Assembly: GCA_944393455.1 (NCBI GenBank)
Contig: CALYAH010000014.1
Span: 1 to 28,531 of the forward strand
Direction: 5' to 3'
Source: an uncultured Clostridia bacterium
GTDB lineage: Bacteria; Bacillota; Clostridia; TANB77; CAG-508
DNA: 28,531 bases
Shown here: positions 16,323 through 27,100 of the stretch, piece after piece
Layout: the number at the start of each line of letters is the position of its first letter
Numbering within the stretch: position 1 is the stretch's first letter
Program-made: the position numbers and the translations under genes
Notes under the pieces: generated by a model
What the model saw: the letters and a program-made list of their open reading frames with translations, nothing else
The model's database searches: none
Told to the model about the DNA's origin: nothing

Positions 16323-16372
16323 AGGTGGACAAACAATTAGTTTAACAGCAGACCAAGTAACAGTAGCAGTAA
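16249..16372 (+). repeat. 64-bp foldback duplication (direct plus inverted repeat) inside B1
   Basis: A 31-bp direct repeat, beginning AATTACTTGAAGGTGGAC, is at 16249-16279 and 16313-16343. A perfect 38-bp inverted repeat pairs 16279-16316 with 16335-16372, leaving an 18-nt loop. This is what template switching onto the opposite strand and back would give. The net gain of 64 bp shifts the frame by one. Confidence 0.9.
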
Positions 16373-19059
16373 TTGGAAACAAAAAAATATATGTAAAACT
16401 TTCAGGATTTGTATGGTTAGATAAAATAGCAGAAAAACAATCTATTAGAAACAATTTATATAAAGACAATAATTTTGACACAGATGATATTCTATTAGAT
16501 GGAATAACAGTTAGATTAAAAGACAGAACAAATGGAGAAATTGTAAGAGAGGCTAAAACAGCAGATGGAGGAGCATATCTATTTGTAGATGTTCTAATTG
16601 ATAAATTACAAGATTATTATATAGAATTTGAATATGATGGTTTAACTTATACAAATGTAGTACCACATATAGACTTAAATAATGGTTCTAAATCAGCTGA
16701 AAATGCTACAACGAGAGATAATTTTAATAAAGACTTTAGTGTAGTAGAGGGAACTAATTCAGAAAGTGTGGGTATAACAAGAGACAGTAATGGAAACCAA
16801 AAACATACATTAAACTATAATATTGATCAAAATGCTCATACATCAAGTTTAATTAATAATGGACAATACCCAATTACAGCAAATACAAATGAGACAGGGT
16901 ATAGTATACGTGAACATTTTGAATATGGACAAGAAGAAATTAAATATATCAACTTAGGACTATATGAAAGAGAACAACCAGATATAGCTCTAAAGAAAGA
17001 TATAGAAAATGTAAATGTTGCAATTAATGGATATAATCATATTTACCAATATGCACAAAGATTTAATAACCAAGGTGAGTATGGAGATGGATTTAATGTA
17101 GGTGTTAAATTCGCAAATAAATATGGTACAATGTCATACACAAGGGCAATTTACAAAGCAGACTACGAATTTGAAAGTGAAGACAAGAGTAGAGAGCTAA
17201 AAGTATATATAACATATAGAATAGGATTAAAAAATGAATCTACAAACTTAATTACACAAGTAAATACCATAGTAGATTACTTTGATAGTAGATACTCAAT
17301 TGTAAAAGTTGGAACAGGAATTGAAAATGGAATTATTACGGGAGATATTGAACGTCAAGATGCAACATACAATGATAAATACTCAAAGACAACTATTTAT
17401 GCTAATACAAGAATTGGGGCACAAAAAGAAGAAAGTATTTATGTACAATTTGAATTAGATAGAGAAGCAGTAATTAACATACTAAATGATGGCGAAAACT
17501 TAGAAAATGTTGCAGAAATTAATTCATACTCTGTATTTGATGAAAACGGAAAAGTATATGCAGGAATTGACGAAGACTCAAATCCAGGAAATGCAGTACC
17601 AGATAATAAAGCAACATATCAAGACGATACCGACTCAAGCCCAGCTCTAAAATTAGAAGTAGCTGACGCAAGAGAGATGACAGGTAAAGTATTCTTAGAC
17701 TCTACTTCAGGAGAATTAAAAACAGGAGAAATAAGACAAGGAAGCGGAGCTTATGAAGAAGGAGAATTAGGAATAGAAGGAGTTAAAGTAACATTAACAG
17801 AGAATACTGGAACTGGAAAAGTATATGAAACAACAACAGACGGTAATGGAGATTTCTTAATTCAAGGTTTCATACCAGGTGATTATACTTTAACATATAC
17901 TTGGGGAGATACTACTTACACAGTACAAAACTATAAAGGAACTGTATATAGCAAAGACAGATATGATGCAAATGTAGCTAATAAAGAATGGTATAAGACA
18001 GATGTAGACACAAGATGGACAGATGCAGTAGATGACTATCAAAGAAGATTAGACATAGATAATGAATTAAAACATATTACAAACTCTGCACAGACAACAA
18101 TAGATAAAATGGATTCTACAACTCCAACTATGGGAATAGGAGTAGAATATGAAACAACTTACACAGCATCAACAGGTGATAGATATACTTATAGAATTAG
18201 AAATGTAGACTTTGGTATTGTAGAAAGAGCAAGACAAGAAATAGAATTAATTAAGAGAATAAAATCATTTAAATTAACTTTAGCAAATGGACAAGTTATA
18301 GCAGACGTACAAATAAGCGAAGATGGAAGATTAAATGGACAATATCAATATCTAACATATATGCACCCAACACCTCATAGTAATCCAACAGACGGATTCC
18401 TAAGAATGGAATTAGATAATGAGTTAATTCAAGGTTCAACAGCAGAAGTAACATATGCAATTAAAGCAATTAACAATAGTGAGTTAGATTACTTATCAGA
18501 AAACTATTACAAATATGGAATAGTAGAAGGAGAAGTAGTTACAATTACACCATCAGCAGTTGTAGATTACCTAGATACAGATTGGGCATTTGATGCAAAC
18601 AGTAATCCAGATTGGCAACTAAAAGGACCAGATGATTTAAGAGGTATTGTAGCTGATATAGTATATACAGCTCCAGAATCAGAAATTAATAACAGAACAA
18701 TTTTATATACAGAAAAACTAAAAGCATACAAATTAGAACCAACTCAGTCAGCAGAAGTTGAATTACATGTATCTAAATTATTATCAAATTCTGAAGATAT
18801 AGAACTAGATAATGAAACAGAAATTGTAGAATTAGAAAAAACAGGTGGTTCTAAGATAACATCATCAACACCAGGTAACTATGTACCAGGAGGTACAGCA
18901 ACAGAATCTGATGATGATAGACCTGCAACAGTAATTATTACACCAAGTACAGGTGATAACAGAGCATTTATAGTACCAATTATAGTTGCAATTGTAGCAG
19001 TTGTTATATTAGGTGTAGGAGTTCTATTTATCAAGAAAAAAGCATTAGGAGATAAATAG
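16321..19059 (+). CDS. Giant surface protein B1, C-terminal part
   Basis: This is the downstream continuation of B1 after the 64-bp foldback. The open frame starts at EGGQTISLTADQV (16321); the first usable start codon, GTG 16768, has no real ribosome binding site, so it is not an independent gene. It holds a Cna-B/SdrD-like module (KLSGFVWLDKIAEK onward), a large region shared with B2 (YITYRIGLKNES, VDYFDSRYSI, GIDEDSNPGN), another Cna-B-like module (MTGKVFLDSTSG to GDYTLTYTWG) and a final beta domain. The end reads TPGNYVPGG, an acidic ESDDD, ITPSTGDN, a hydrophobic helix and IKKKALGDK. TPSTG resembles the (S/P)PXTG sorting motif of Clostridioides difficile sortase. A terminator follows at 19071. 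Confidence 0.8.
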   Translation, partial: EGGQTISLTADQVTVAVIGNKKIYVKLSGFVWLDKIAEKQSIRNNLYKDNNFDTDDILLDGITVRLKDRTNGEIVREAKTADGGAYLFVDVLIDKLQDYYIEFEYDGLTYTNVVPHIDLNNGSKSAENATTRDNFNKDFSVVEGTNSESVGITRDSNGNQKHTLNYNIDQNAHTSSLINNGQYPITANTNETGYSIREHFEYGQEEIKYINLGLYEREQPDIALKKDIENVNVAINGYNHIYQYAQRFNNQGEYGDGFNVGVKFANKYGTMSYTRAIYKADYEFESEDKSRELKVYITYRIGLKNESTNLITQVNTIVDYFDSRYSIVKVGTGIENGIITGDIERQDATYNDKYSKTTIYANTRIGAQKEESIYVQFELDREAVINILNDGENLENVAEINSYSVFDENGKVYAGIDEDSNPGNAVPDNKATYQDDTDSSPALKLEVADAREMTGKVFLDSTSGELKTGEIRQGSGAYEEGELGIEGVKVTLTENTGTGKVYETTTDGNGDFLIQGFIPGDYTLTYTWGDTTYTVQNYKGTVYSKDRYDANVANKEWYKTDVDTRWTDAVDDYQRRLDIDNELKHITNSAQTTIDKMDSTTPTMGIGVEYETTYTASTGDRYTYRIRNVDFGIVERARQEIELIKRIKSFKLTLANGQVIADVQISEDGRLNGQYQYLTYMHPTPHSNPTDGFLRMELDNELIQGSTAEVTYAIKAINNSELDYLSENYYKYGIVEGEVVTITPSAVVDYLDTDWAFDANSNPDWQLKGPDDLRGIVADIVYTAPESEINNRTILYTEKLKAYKLEPTQSAEVELHVSKLLSNSEDIELDNETEIVELEKTGGSKITSSTPGNYVPGGTATESDDDRPATVIITPSTGDNRAFIVPIIVAIVAVVILGVGVLFIKKKALGDK

Positions 19060-19070
19060 CATATAGAAAT

Positions 19071-19100
19071 AAAAAGAGGAGCGTAAGCTTCTCTTTTTTA
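19071..19100 (+). terminator. Terminator of the A1-B1 operon
   Basis: AAAAAGAGGAGC (19071-19082) pairs with GCTTCTCTTTTT (19087-19098) over 12 bp with one G-T pair, closed by a GTAA tetraloop and running into Ts. It separates the first cassette from the second. Confidence 0.85.
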
Positions 19101-19118
19101 TGTGTAAAATTAATAAAT

Positions 19119-19146
19119 GTTACGCAAATAAGCATTTTAAGCTTTT
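19119..19146 (+). promoter_or_regulatory. Upstream block shared by the two A genes (copy 2)
   Basis: GTTACGCA to TTTTAAGCTTTT, similar to 9961-9987 and likewise starting 238 nt before the A gene ATG. I find no convincing -35/-10 pair between here and A2. Confidence 0.4.
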
Positions 19147-19212
19147 TTGGATTTTTTATTATAAAAATGTAACAATTTTGTAAAGAAAATTTAACAAAAG
19201 GCATAAAAAAAG

Positions 19213-19296
19213 ACAGCAAATGACTATCCCTAAAGCGATATGAGTCGAATTATGTAATATATGGATAATATGGAAAAAACTGATATTGATTTTTGC
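19213..19296 (+). promoter_or_regulatory. Possible structured leader before A2
   Basis: GCAAA near 19213 can pair with TTTGC near 19292, and inside it TATCC can pair with GGATA, enclosing CTAAAGCGATATGAGTCGAA. It matches no riboswitch class I know. The CCCTAAAG...AGTCGAA core echoes the arm of the 2189-2635 foldback element. The remainder of 19101-19356 holds a 6-bp palindrome (TTACTA-TAAA-TAGTAA, 19308-19323) and the ribosome binding site AGGAGG (19345-19350). Confidence 0.25.
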
Positions 19297-19356
19297 AAAA
19301 AATGAAGTTACTATAAATAGTAAGTAGAATTATCTCATGCACTTAGGAGGAAGAAA

Positions 19357-22300
19357 ATGAAAAGAAAAATTTTGAAGTTTATACTAATATCAATATTAGT
19401 TACAGTACTAATGGCCGGTGATTTTATTTTGCTAGGTCATGGAGTAGCAATAGCAATGTATGAAGAATTAGAGATGCAAAATACGACAACTAATATAAAG
19501 AATGTCGAATTTGATAGCTATTTTTTAGATAATGGCAATAAGACTCATAGCAAACAAAATAGTTTAACACAAAACGAAAACCTTATTCTGAACATTAATG
19601 TGAAAGAAGAAGGTGTATTAAACGACGCAAAAATCAAAATAGAAAATACAAACTTCGAAATTCTAAAAGATCAAGTACAAAATAATTATGTAAAAAATAT
19701 TAATTTAGAAACAAATGAAATTGAATTAAATCAAATTATTTATGGAAATAGTGTAATAATTGAGATACCAATTAAATTTAAAAAACAAAGTAATTTTGAA
19801 GAAGATTATTTTGAAAAAGAAAATACAATATCTCTTACAGGAACATATGTAGAAGGAGAATCAGAAGGACGTGATGTGACAGGACAAATTAAAACAAGAA
19901 TGATGTGGACAGAAGAAGTAGATGTGGCATTATCACAAGACGTTGAAAAATATGTGAATTTAGGAACAGAGGGGATTTTATTACAAGAGAGCATTATAAC
20001 TGAAGTTACAGATAATCGTTTACCAAGAAAATCAGAAACAATTGAAACAATTGTACCAGTGATAGAAGGTGTACTACCAGAAAGTGTAGTTGTAATAAAA
20101 AACGGAGAAAAATTATTAGAAGATAAAGTAAACTATGATAAAGATAATCAAAAAGTAATAATTTCAGAAGATACAAGTGGAACATGGAAAGATGGTAGAA
20201 ACGAATATAAAGTAATTTACAATTATAAGAATGTAGAATTTAAAGCACAAGAAATAGAACTAGAAACTAATATGGAAACTACTCTTTATACAAAAGCATC
20301 AATTCAAAAAACAGATACAAAAGTAGTAGCTTTAGAAGAAAAAGGAAGTAGTGTAAGTATTTCTAAGGCAGCAACAGAAGTTATATATAAAGGTTACATG
20401 TATGCAAATGCTACAAATGGAACTGATTATACTGAGAGAAACAAAATAGAAATATCTGAGATTAACACAGTGGAAAGTATAGAAATAGAAAAAGCAGATG
20501 AAGTATTTGAAGATGGTAATGGAAGTCAATTTGCCATAGGAGAAAATCTAATATACAAATCTACTACATTATATAAAAGTGACTTAGAAAGAATTTTTGG
20601 ACAAGATTATGTAATAACAATAACAGATATAGCAGGAAATACATTACATACAATTACAAAAGATATTCAAGATGAGAATGGTTCAATTACAGTATTTTAT
20701 GATGGAGTTGTTAGTGGCATAAAGGTAAAAACATCAAAACCAGTAAGTGAAGGAACATTTTATATAAATAATACTAGAAGTATACAAGGAAATAGTGGAT
20801 ATGAAAAAGATAGCTTAAAACAATTTACATTATTAAAAACACAAACAAAAGCTACAGCAAATAAATTACAAAATACTACAACAGAGGTAGCAGAAATTTC
20901 AACAAGATTAGAAGATACAAAAACAGAAGCAACATTAAGTTTAAATAAAAACTCATGGTCATCACTAAAGACTAATGAGGGTGTTGAAATGGTTATACTT
21001 TTAAAAAATAATTCTGCTCAATATGATTTATATAAAAATCCAACTATAAGAATAGAAATACCTGACTACATTGAAGAAATGAAAGTTAACTCAATAAACA
21101 AAATATATGATGATGAATTAACAGTATCAGAAGCAAAAATGGGAACAGAAAATGGTAAAAGAGTAATAATACTAAAATTAACAGGTGAGCAAACAAAATA
21201 TAACGATAGCGTGCTAGGAACTCAAATTGTTATAAATAGTAATATTACATTAAAAAAGGATATACCTACAAGTTCACAGGAATTAGTATTTAGTTATTCA
21301 AATGATAATTCAGCACAAGGAAACTATCAAACAACAGTACCAGTAAAATTTGAATCTAAATATGGAATGATGGTATATACAAAAATAAATCAATCAGATT
21401 CAGAAGAAGTAATAGAAAGTATTGATAATAGAACCATTGATGTTGGACTAAAAATTCAAGATGAAGTAAAAACTGTTAATATAGAAAGAACATTAATAAA
21501 TAATTACGAAACCCAAATGAATAATATAGAAATAGTTGGAAATGTATCTGATGAACAAAGTACATTTAAAACTAGTTTAACTTCACCAGTTGAAGTAAAT
21601 AGAGAAGATGTAACAGTATATTATTCAACAAAAGAGGCTAAAAATTCAAGCGATATGGATTGGCAAGAGGGAATAGAAAATATAGAAGAAGTAAAAGCTT
21701 ATAAAATCGTATTTAATGAAGGTAAAATAGATAATGGTCAAACATTAAAAATTAATTATCAAATAGCTATTCCAAGTGGCTTAGAATATAATCAATACAG
21801 TCAAGAAGGAATAGAAGTAAATTATAGTTATCAAGGACAAGAATTGTCAGATAGTTTCTATACGCAATTTAATACTGAACTAGTAAACCAAGCTAAGGAA
21901 GAGATAGAACTTATTAATGAAAATGATACATCTGATTATCAAACGATAGAAGGAATCGGAAAAGTAAAAATTGTTGCAACATCTGCTGGAAAGGTTTTAG
22001 AAGATGGAGAACAAATTTACGAAGGACAAACAATAAAATATACTGTAATAGTTTTAAATGACACAGCACAAGATTTACAAAATTTATCAATTGTTGCAAA
22101 ACATGACAATGCTATTTTCTATGATGTAAAAGTAGAAAGAGAACAAAATACTGTAACATTTGAAGAAATGGATTTTACTACTATTATACAAAATCCAGAT
22201 TTACAACAAAAAGAGTATAATGCAGAAATTTTAAAAGTAGGAGAATTTACTACTTTTGAATATGAATTTGTAGCAAAACAAAATGTAGGAGGAAATACTA

Positions 22301-24159
22301 AAGGAACAATAACGATACAAGGCAATGGAAATGAAACTACAATTGATACTATTTCAAATGAAATAGTAGATGCTAAACTACAAATAATTGCAGCATATGG
22401 ACATTATGAAGAGTCTTTAATAACAGCAACAAGTGCCTTCTCTACAAGATATGAAGTAACCAATATATCAGAGGAAAATTTAAATGATGTAATATTAGAT
22501 GTAAATATACCAGAAAATTGTAAGCTAAGGGAAGATTTAATTGCAGCCTATGATGATGAAGCAGGAACTAGTGTAGACATTGAATTATTATCTAATAATG
22601 GTAAAATCGCAGAAATAAAAATTAGTACTATAGAAAGTGGAAAAACTGTAAATGTATCTACAACCTTTGATGTAATAGATATGCCTGCTGATGTTTTAAC
22701 AAAAGATATAACGATTAGTGCAAGTGCAACTATAGGTGAAGAAACTTACGTATCTAATATAGTAGAAAAACAAATACATCAAGATCAAACAGATATTGTA
22801 ATAACACAAGTAGGAAGTATAGAAAAAGATACAGTAAAAACAGGAGATGAATTAATATATAAAGCTATTATAGAAAATAAAGGCCTTATAGAAGACAATC
22901 TTATAATAGCAGATAAAGTTCCTTCAGCAGCTGTAATACAAAATGTTTATTATATAAAAAATAATGAAAAAATAGAGGTTGCAGAAGAAGAAATAGTAAA
23001 TAATTCAATTGGTATTATAGAAACATTACAACCAGGAGAAAAAATTGAACTATATATAGAGACAATAATAGATGAGCAAAGAGCAAATGAAGAAACAATT
23101 ACAAATGTTATAACAGCAAGTGGTAAGACCACTTTAGTTGAATCAAATAAAGTAACTTACAAAATAAATATGCCAGTACAATCACAAAATTCAATATCAG
23201 GAATTGCTTGGGTAGATGAAAACAAAGATGGAGAAAGACAAGGAAACGAACAAGTAATGAAAAATATGATAGTTATGCTATTGGATACAAAGCAAAATGA
23301 AGTAAAATCAACAACTACAAATGATAAAGGTGCTTATACATTTTCTGATTTATCTAATGGAACTTATATAGTAGCTTTTAAATATGATACTACCAAATAT
23401 TATTTAACAGAATATCAAAAACAAGGTGTAGAAACATATCTAAATTCTGACGTAATAGCAAAAGATATAGATGGACAACAATTTGCTGTAACAGATTTAT
23501 TAAAAATAGAAAATAGTTATGTATCAGCAGATGCGGGATTTATAGAAAGCGAAATATTTGACTTAAAACTAGATAAATTTGTAAATAAAATTACATTACA
23601 AAGTAATTCAAAAACTAGTGTATATAGTTACAATAATACTCAATTAGCTAAAATAGAATTAAAGGCTAAAAATATAAATAATAGCAAAGTAACAATTGAA
23701 TATCAGATAAAAATAACAAATGAAGGTGAAATTTCAGGCTATGTTGAAGATATTATAGACTATTTACCAGCAGGAATGAGTTTAGAAGATAAGAATTGGA
23801 CATTAGAAGGTACAAATGAATTACATAATAGAACATTAGCTCAACAAGAAATTGCACCAGGTGAAACAAAAGAAGTAACATTAATATTAACTAAAACATT
23901 AACACCAGAAAATACAGGAACAATAATTAATATTGCTGAACTTGGAAGAGCAAGTAATGTAATGTTAATAACAGATGTTGATTCAATATCAAATAATAAA
24001 GAAGAAAAAGAAGATGATCTATCAAGAGCAGATGTTATTATATCAGTTAGTACTGGTATTACTACAATAATTAGTGTTGGAGTTGTTATACTAATCTTAG
24101 TATTAACTGGAGTAACAGTATATTTTTTAAGGAAAAGGGGGAAAAATGGTAATGAATAA
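19357..24159 (+). CDS. Giant surface protein A2 (paralogue of A1)
   Basis: A 1600-aa secreted fibrous protein, colinear with A1 over its whole length. It has a signal peptide (about 1-33), beta-rich Ig-like region, DUF11-like modules, an SdrD-B-like domain (about 1278-1400) with calcium-loop-like DENKDGERQGNE, and a final module starting FDLKLDKFVNKI (A1: FDLQLEKYVTRI). The C terminus is ADVIISVSTG, a hydrophobic helix and LRKRGKNGNE. Matching landmarks include TTLYKSDLERIFG against TTLNKEDLNKILG. Divergence is substantial, so the duplication is not recent. Unlike A1 it lacks the Asn/Asp-rich linker before the SdrD-B domain. AGGAGG lies six bases before the ATG. Its end overlaps B2 by 14 nt, indicating translational coupling. 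Confidence 0.82.
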   Translation: MKRKILKFILISILVTVLMAGDFILLGHGVAIAMYEELEMQNTTTNIKNVEFDSYFLDNGNKTHSKQNSLTQNENLILNINVKEEGVLNDAKIKIENTNFEILKDQVQNNYVKNINLETNEIELNQIIYGNSVIIEIPIKFKKQSNFEEDYFEKENTISLTGTYVEGESEGRDVTGQIKTRMMWTEEVDVALSQDVEKYVNLGTEGILLQESIITEVTDNRLPRKSETIETIVPVIEGVLPESVVVIKNGEKLLEDKVNYDKDNQKVIISEDTSGTWKDGRNEYKVIYNYKNVEFKAQEIELETNMETTLYTKASIQKTDTKVVALEEKGSSVSISKAATEVIYKGYMYANATNGTDYTERNKIEISEINTVESIEIEKADEVFEDGNGSQFAIGENLIYKSTTLYKSDLERIFGQDYVITITDIAGNTLHTITKDIQDENGSITVFYDGVVSGIKVKTSKPVSEGTFYINNTRSIQGNSGYEKDSLKQFTLLKTQTKATANKLQNTTTEVAEISTRLEDTKTEATLSLNKNSWSSLKTNEGVEMVILLKNNSAQYDLYKNPTIRIEIPDYIEEMKVNSINKIYDDELTVSEAKMGTENGKRVIILKLTGEQTKYNDSVLGTQIVINSNITLKKDIPTSSQELVFSYSNDNSAQGNYQTTVPVKFESKYGMMVYTKINQSDSEEVIESIDNRTIDVGLKIQDEVKTVNIERTLINNYETQMNNIEIVGNVSDEQSTFKTSLTSPVEVNREDVTVYYSTKEAKNSSDMDWQEGIENIEEVKAYKIVFNEGKIDNGQTLKINYQIAIPSGLEYNQYSQEGIEVNYSYQGQELSDSFYTQFNTELVNQAKEEIELINENDTSDYQTIEGIGKVKIVATSAGKVLEDGEQIYEGQTIKYTVIVLNDTAQDLQNLSIVAKHDNAIFYDVKVEREQNTVTFEEMDFTTIIQNPDLQQKEYNAEILKVGEFTTFEYEFVAKQNVGGNTKGTITIQGNGNETTIDTISNEIVDAKLQIIAAYGHYEESLITATSAFSTRYEVTNISEENLNDVILDVNIPENCKLREDLIAAYDDEAGTSVDIELLSNNGKIAEIKISTIESGKTVNVSTTFDVIDMPADVLTKDITISASATIGEETYVSNIVEKQIHQDQTDIVITQVGSIEKDTVKTGDELIYKAIIENKGLIEDNLIIADKVPSAAVIQNVYYIKNNEKIEVAEEEIVNNSIGIIETLQPGEKIELYIETIIDEQRANEETITNVITASGKTTLVESNKVTYKINMPVQSQNSISGIAWVDENKDGERQGNEQVMKNMIVMLLDTKQNEVKSTTTNDKGAYTFSDLSNGTYIVAFKYDTTKYYLTEYQKQGVETYLNSDVIAKDIDGQQFAVTDLLKIENSYVSADAGFIESEIFDLKLDKFVNKITLQSNSKTSVYSYNNTQLAKIELKAKNINNSKVTIEYQIKITNEGEISGYVEDIIDYLPAGMSLEDKNWTLEGTNELHNRTLAQQEIAPGETKEVTLILTKTLTPENTGTIINIAELGRASNVMLITDVDSISNNKEEKEDDLSRADVIISVSTGITTIISVGVVILILVLTGVTVYFLRKRGKNGNE

Positions 24160-27100
24160 AACAAGTAAAATCATATTAAGTATCATTATATTTTTCATAT
24201 TCCTTTTTATGACTACTACTGTTAATGCCAACCAACTAGAAGCATGGATTGCACTGGGGTGGTATGATAATCCACATGTACCTAAAGCTGGAACAATGTG
24301 GTTTGCAGATGAAGCAGTAGCTGCAACAAATAATCAAAAAAATGATTTTTTTGAAGCTAGTCCAACATATGTTTGTGGTGCTGAACTTACTTATCAGACT
24401 CCGCAGTGTACTCATGGTAGTGGTGATGAATATTGTAATATTTATGCATTACATGCAGCATATTGTATAGATGAGGGAGATTATGCTGGTAGTGGTGCTA
24501 ATAATAGATTTTTGATAAATAATATTGTAGACTTATTACCTGATGGAACAGTACAAGTTTATTCTTTAAGTGATACTTCATGGAATACATTTGGACCAGG
24601 TGCATATACTACACAAATGAAACAGTTAGCATATTTAGCAAATAGATCTATTCTAGCAAATGAAACTCATGTGTCAAGTAGTTCTTACAAAGCTGCAATT
24701 GCAAATATGGTTGGATATTATAGGTCAACATTAATAAATATGGGTGTAGATGGAAGTCTTGCAATAAAAGGTAATTTAGGAGGCTCAGCATCTTCAGCAA
24801 AAGCTCAAGAGGCAATACGTGAATCTGCCAATAAAAATTATAGAGCAAGATTTATGTTTCTTATAAGAAATGGATCTAAGGGATTAGGTTATGGACAATC
24901 AGTTATTATGTATGCTGCTAGAGAAGAAGAGCCATTAGGTGAAATTGAAATTTCAAAAACAGATTCTAGTTCAGGAAAAGGACTTGCAAATGTAGGTTTA
25001 ACAATAAGAATGACATCAGGAGAAAAAGCAGGACAATATGTAGCAATAGATGGAAGTGGAAAAGCTTCATACACAACGCAAGAGACAGTATTAAATACAG
25101 GAGCAGATGGAAGAATACATATTTCTGGTATGTATCCAGGAAATTATGAAATAGTAGAAAAAATAAACCCAAATTTCGGATATGATACATCTGATTTACC
25201 TAAAGTGGTTAAAACGGGAACGATATCTGCAGGAGCAACTGAAAATGTAAACATAACAAATGATAGAAAATATATTAAAATATCTGGATATGTGTGGGAA
25301 GACATGATTGCTGAAAAAATGTCAGTAAGAAACTGGCTATGGCAAAATGATAGTAACGATACAGCGGATAGAAGAGTAATGAATGTAGAAGTTACTTTGA
25401 AAAAGGCAGATGGAACAGTTATAGATACAAGAACAACAGGAACAATTACTAATTCTAGTAATCAAGAAGTTCAAGGAGCATACATATTTGGAGATTATAT
25501 GAGAGATTCAAATGCTGCAAAAATTAGAATAGAAGACCTAGAAGGAGCATATATTGAATTCAGATATAATGGAATGTGCTATAAATCAGTTCAAGTAAAT
25601 ACTAATGTGGATAATGGAAATAAAGCAACTGATGATACTTTAAGAAGCAACTTTAATGAAAATTATGCAACAGTTGTAAATGGTGAAGCACAAAATGGAA
25701 ATGGACAAAGAACATATGGATTAACATATGATTATGATACTAACCTACATACTAGTACATTAAATTATGGAGGAGAATATCTATATGGATATTATGAAGA
25801 TTCTTCAGGTGGTCGTCAAAAATATCCAATTGCGGGAATTAATGAACAATACATGATAACAGCAAATACGAAAGATGCAGCACCAAATAATCTATTAGGA
25901 CAAAGAATTACCATAAATGATATTTTAACACAAGGATTAGACGAAATTCCAAATGTTAACTTAGGATTATGGGAAAGAGAAATGCCAGATATGGTGGCAA
26001 TAGAAGACCTTGACAATGTAAAAATTTATCTAAATGGATATGAACATACTTATGAATATGCAAATAGAATTTCAGATTTTGAAGAAACAATGAAGGACAA
26101 AAATTTTAATGTTACAGTAAGTTATGAAAGTGAAAGAGGACCATCTTCTTACGAAAGAGAATTCTATTCATCAGACCTTTCATATAATGTAAATAATCCA
26201 CAAAGTTTTTCAGTATACATGACATATAGAGTAGGATTAAAAAATGAAGCAAACACAGTAAACACTAGAGTTAATGAAATTATGAATTACTATGATTCAC
26301 GATACACAATTGACAGTGTTGTAGATCAAGATGGAAAACAAATAACAGATATTTACGAAGATACATCATATAGTGAAACACATGATGGTAATACATATAA
26401 GAGAGCTAGAATTGTAGTAAATCAAGATATAAGAAATCAAAATGCAACTGCAAGTAGTACAGATTCTGGATATGTAAACTTAAGATATGTATACATACGC
26501 TATAAATTAAGCAATGATGCTATTAATAGCTTATTAAATGGAGAAGCAACATTAAATTCAGCAGTAGAAATAACATCTTATTCTTCTTTTGATGATGATA
26601 ACTTTACAAATAGATATGCCGGAGTAGATAGAGATTCAGAACCAGGAAGTATGAGAACAGTTGATCCAAATACTTATCATGAAGATGATACAAACAAAGC
26701 TATATCTTTAATCTTAAAAGTAAAAGAAGGAAGAATAATAAGAGGAACTGTTTGGGAAGAGGATGCAATAGCAGCTGAGCTAAATAAAGCTGGATTTGAT
26801 AGACAAAGAATAGGTGATGGACTATATAATACAGGAGAAAATCTAGTAGGAAATGTTAAGGTTGAATTGTTGAAGGTAGATGTAGATGGAAGCGGAAATA
26901 CTACATACTCGGTAGCAGATTTATATAAGTGGGATAATACAACAGGAACAACTATTGTAGAACCGGCTAGTACATATACTGATACGGATGGAAGCTATGA
27001 ATTTTCTGGAATTATGCCATCTAACTATGTAATTCGATATACCTACGGAAATACAAGCGTAATTTACGATTCAAATGGAAATTCACTAGGAAATGTAGAG

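Noticed and set aside
16768..19059. Independent gene starting at GTG 16768
   Set aside because: The frame is open back to 16321 and continues the B1 protein; the GTG has no ribosome binding site and lies within a conserved region.
19213..19296. Cyclic-di-GMP or preQ1 riboswitch before A2
   Set aside because: The conserved cores of those classes as I know them are not present.
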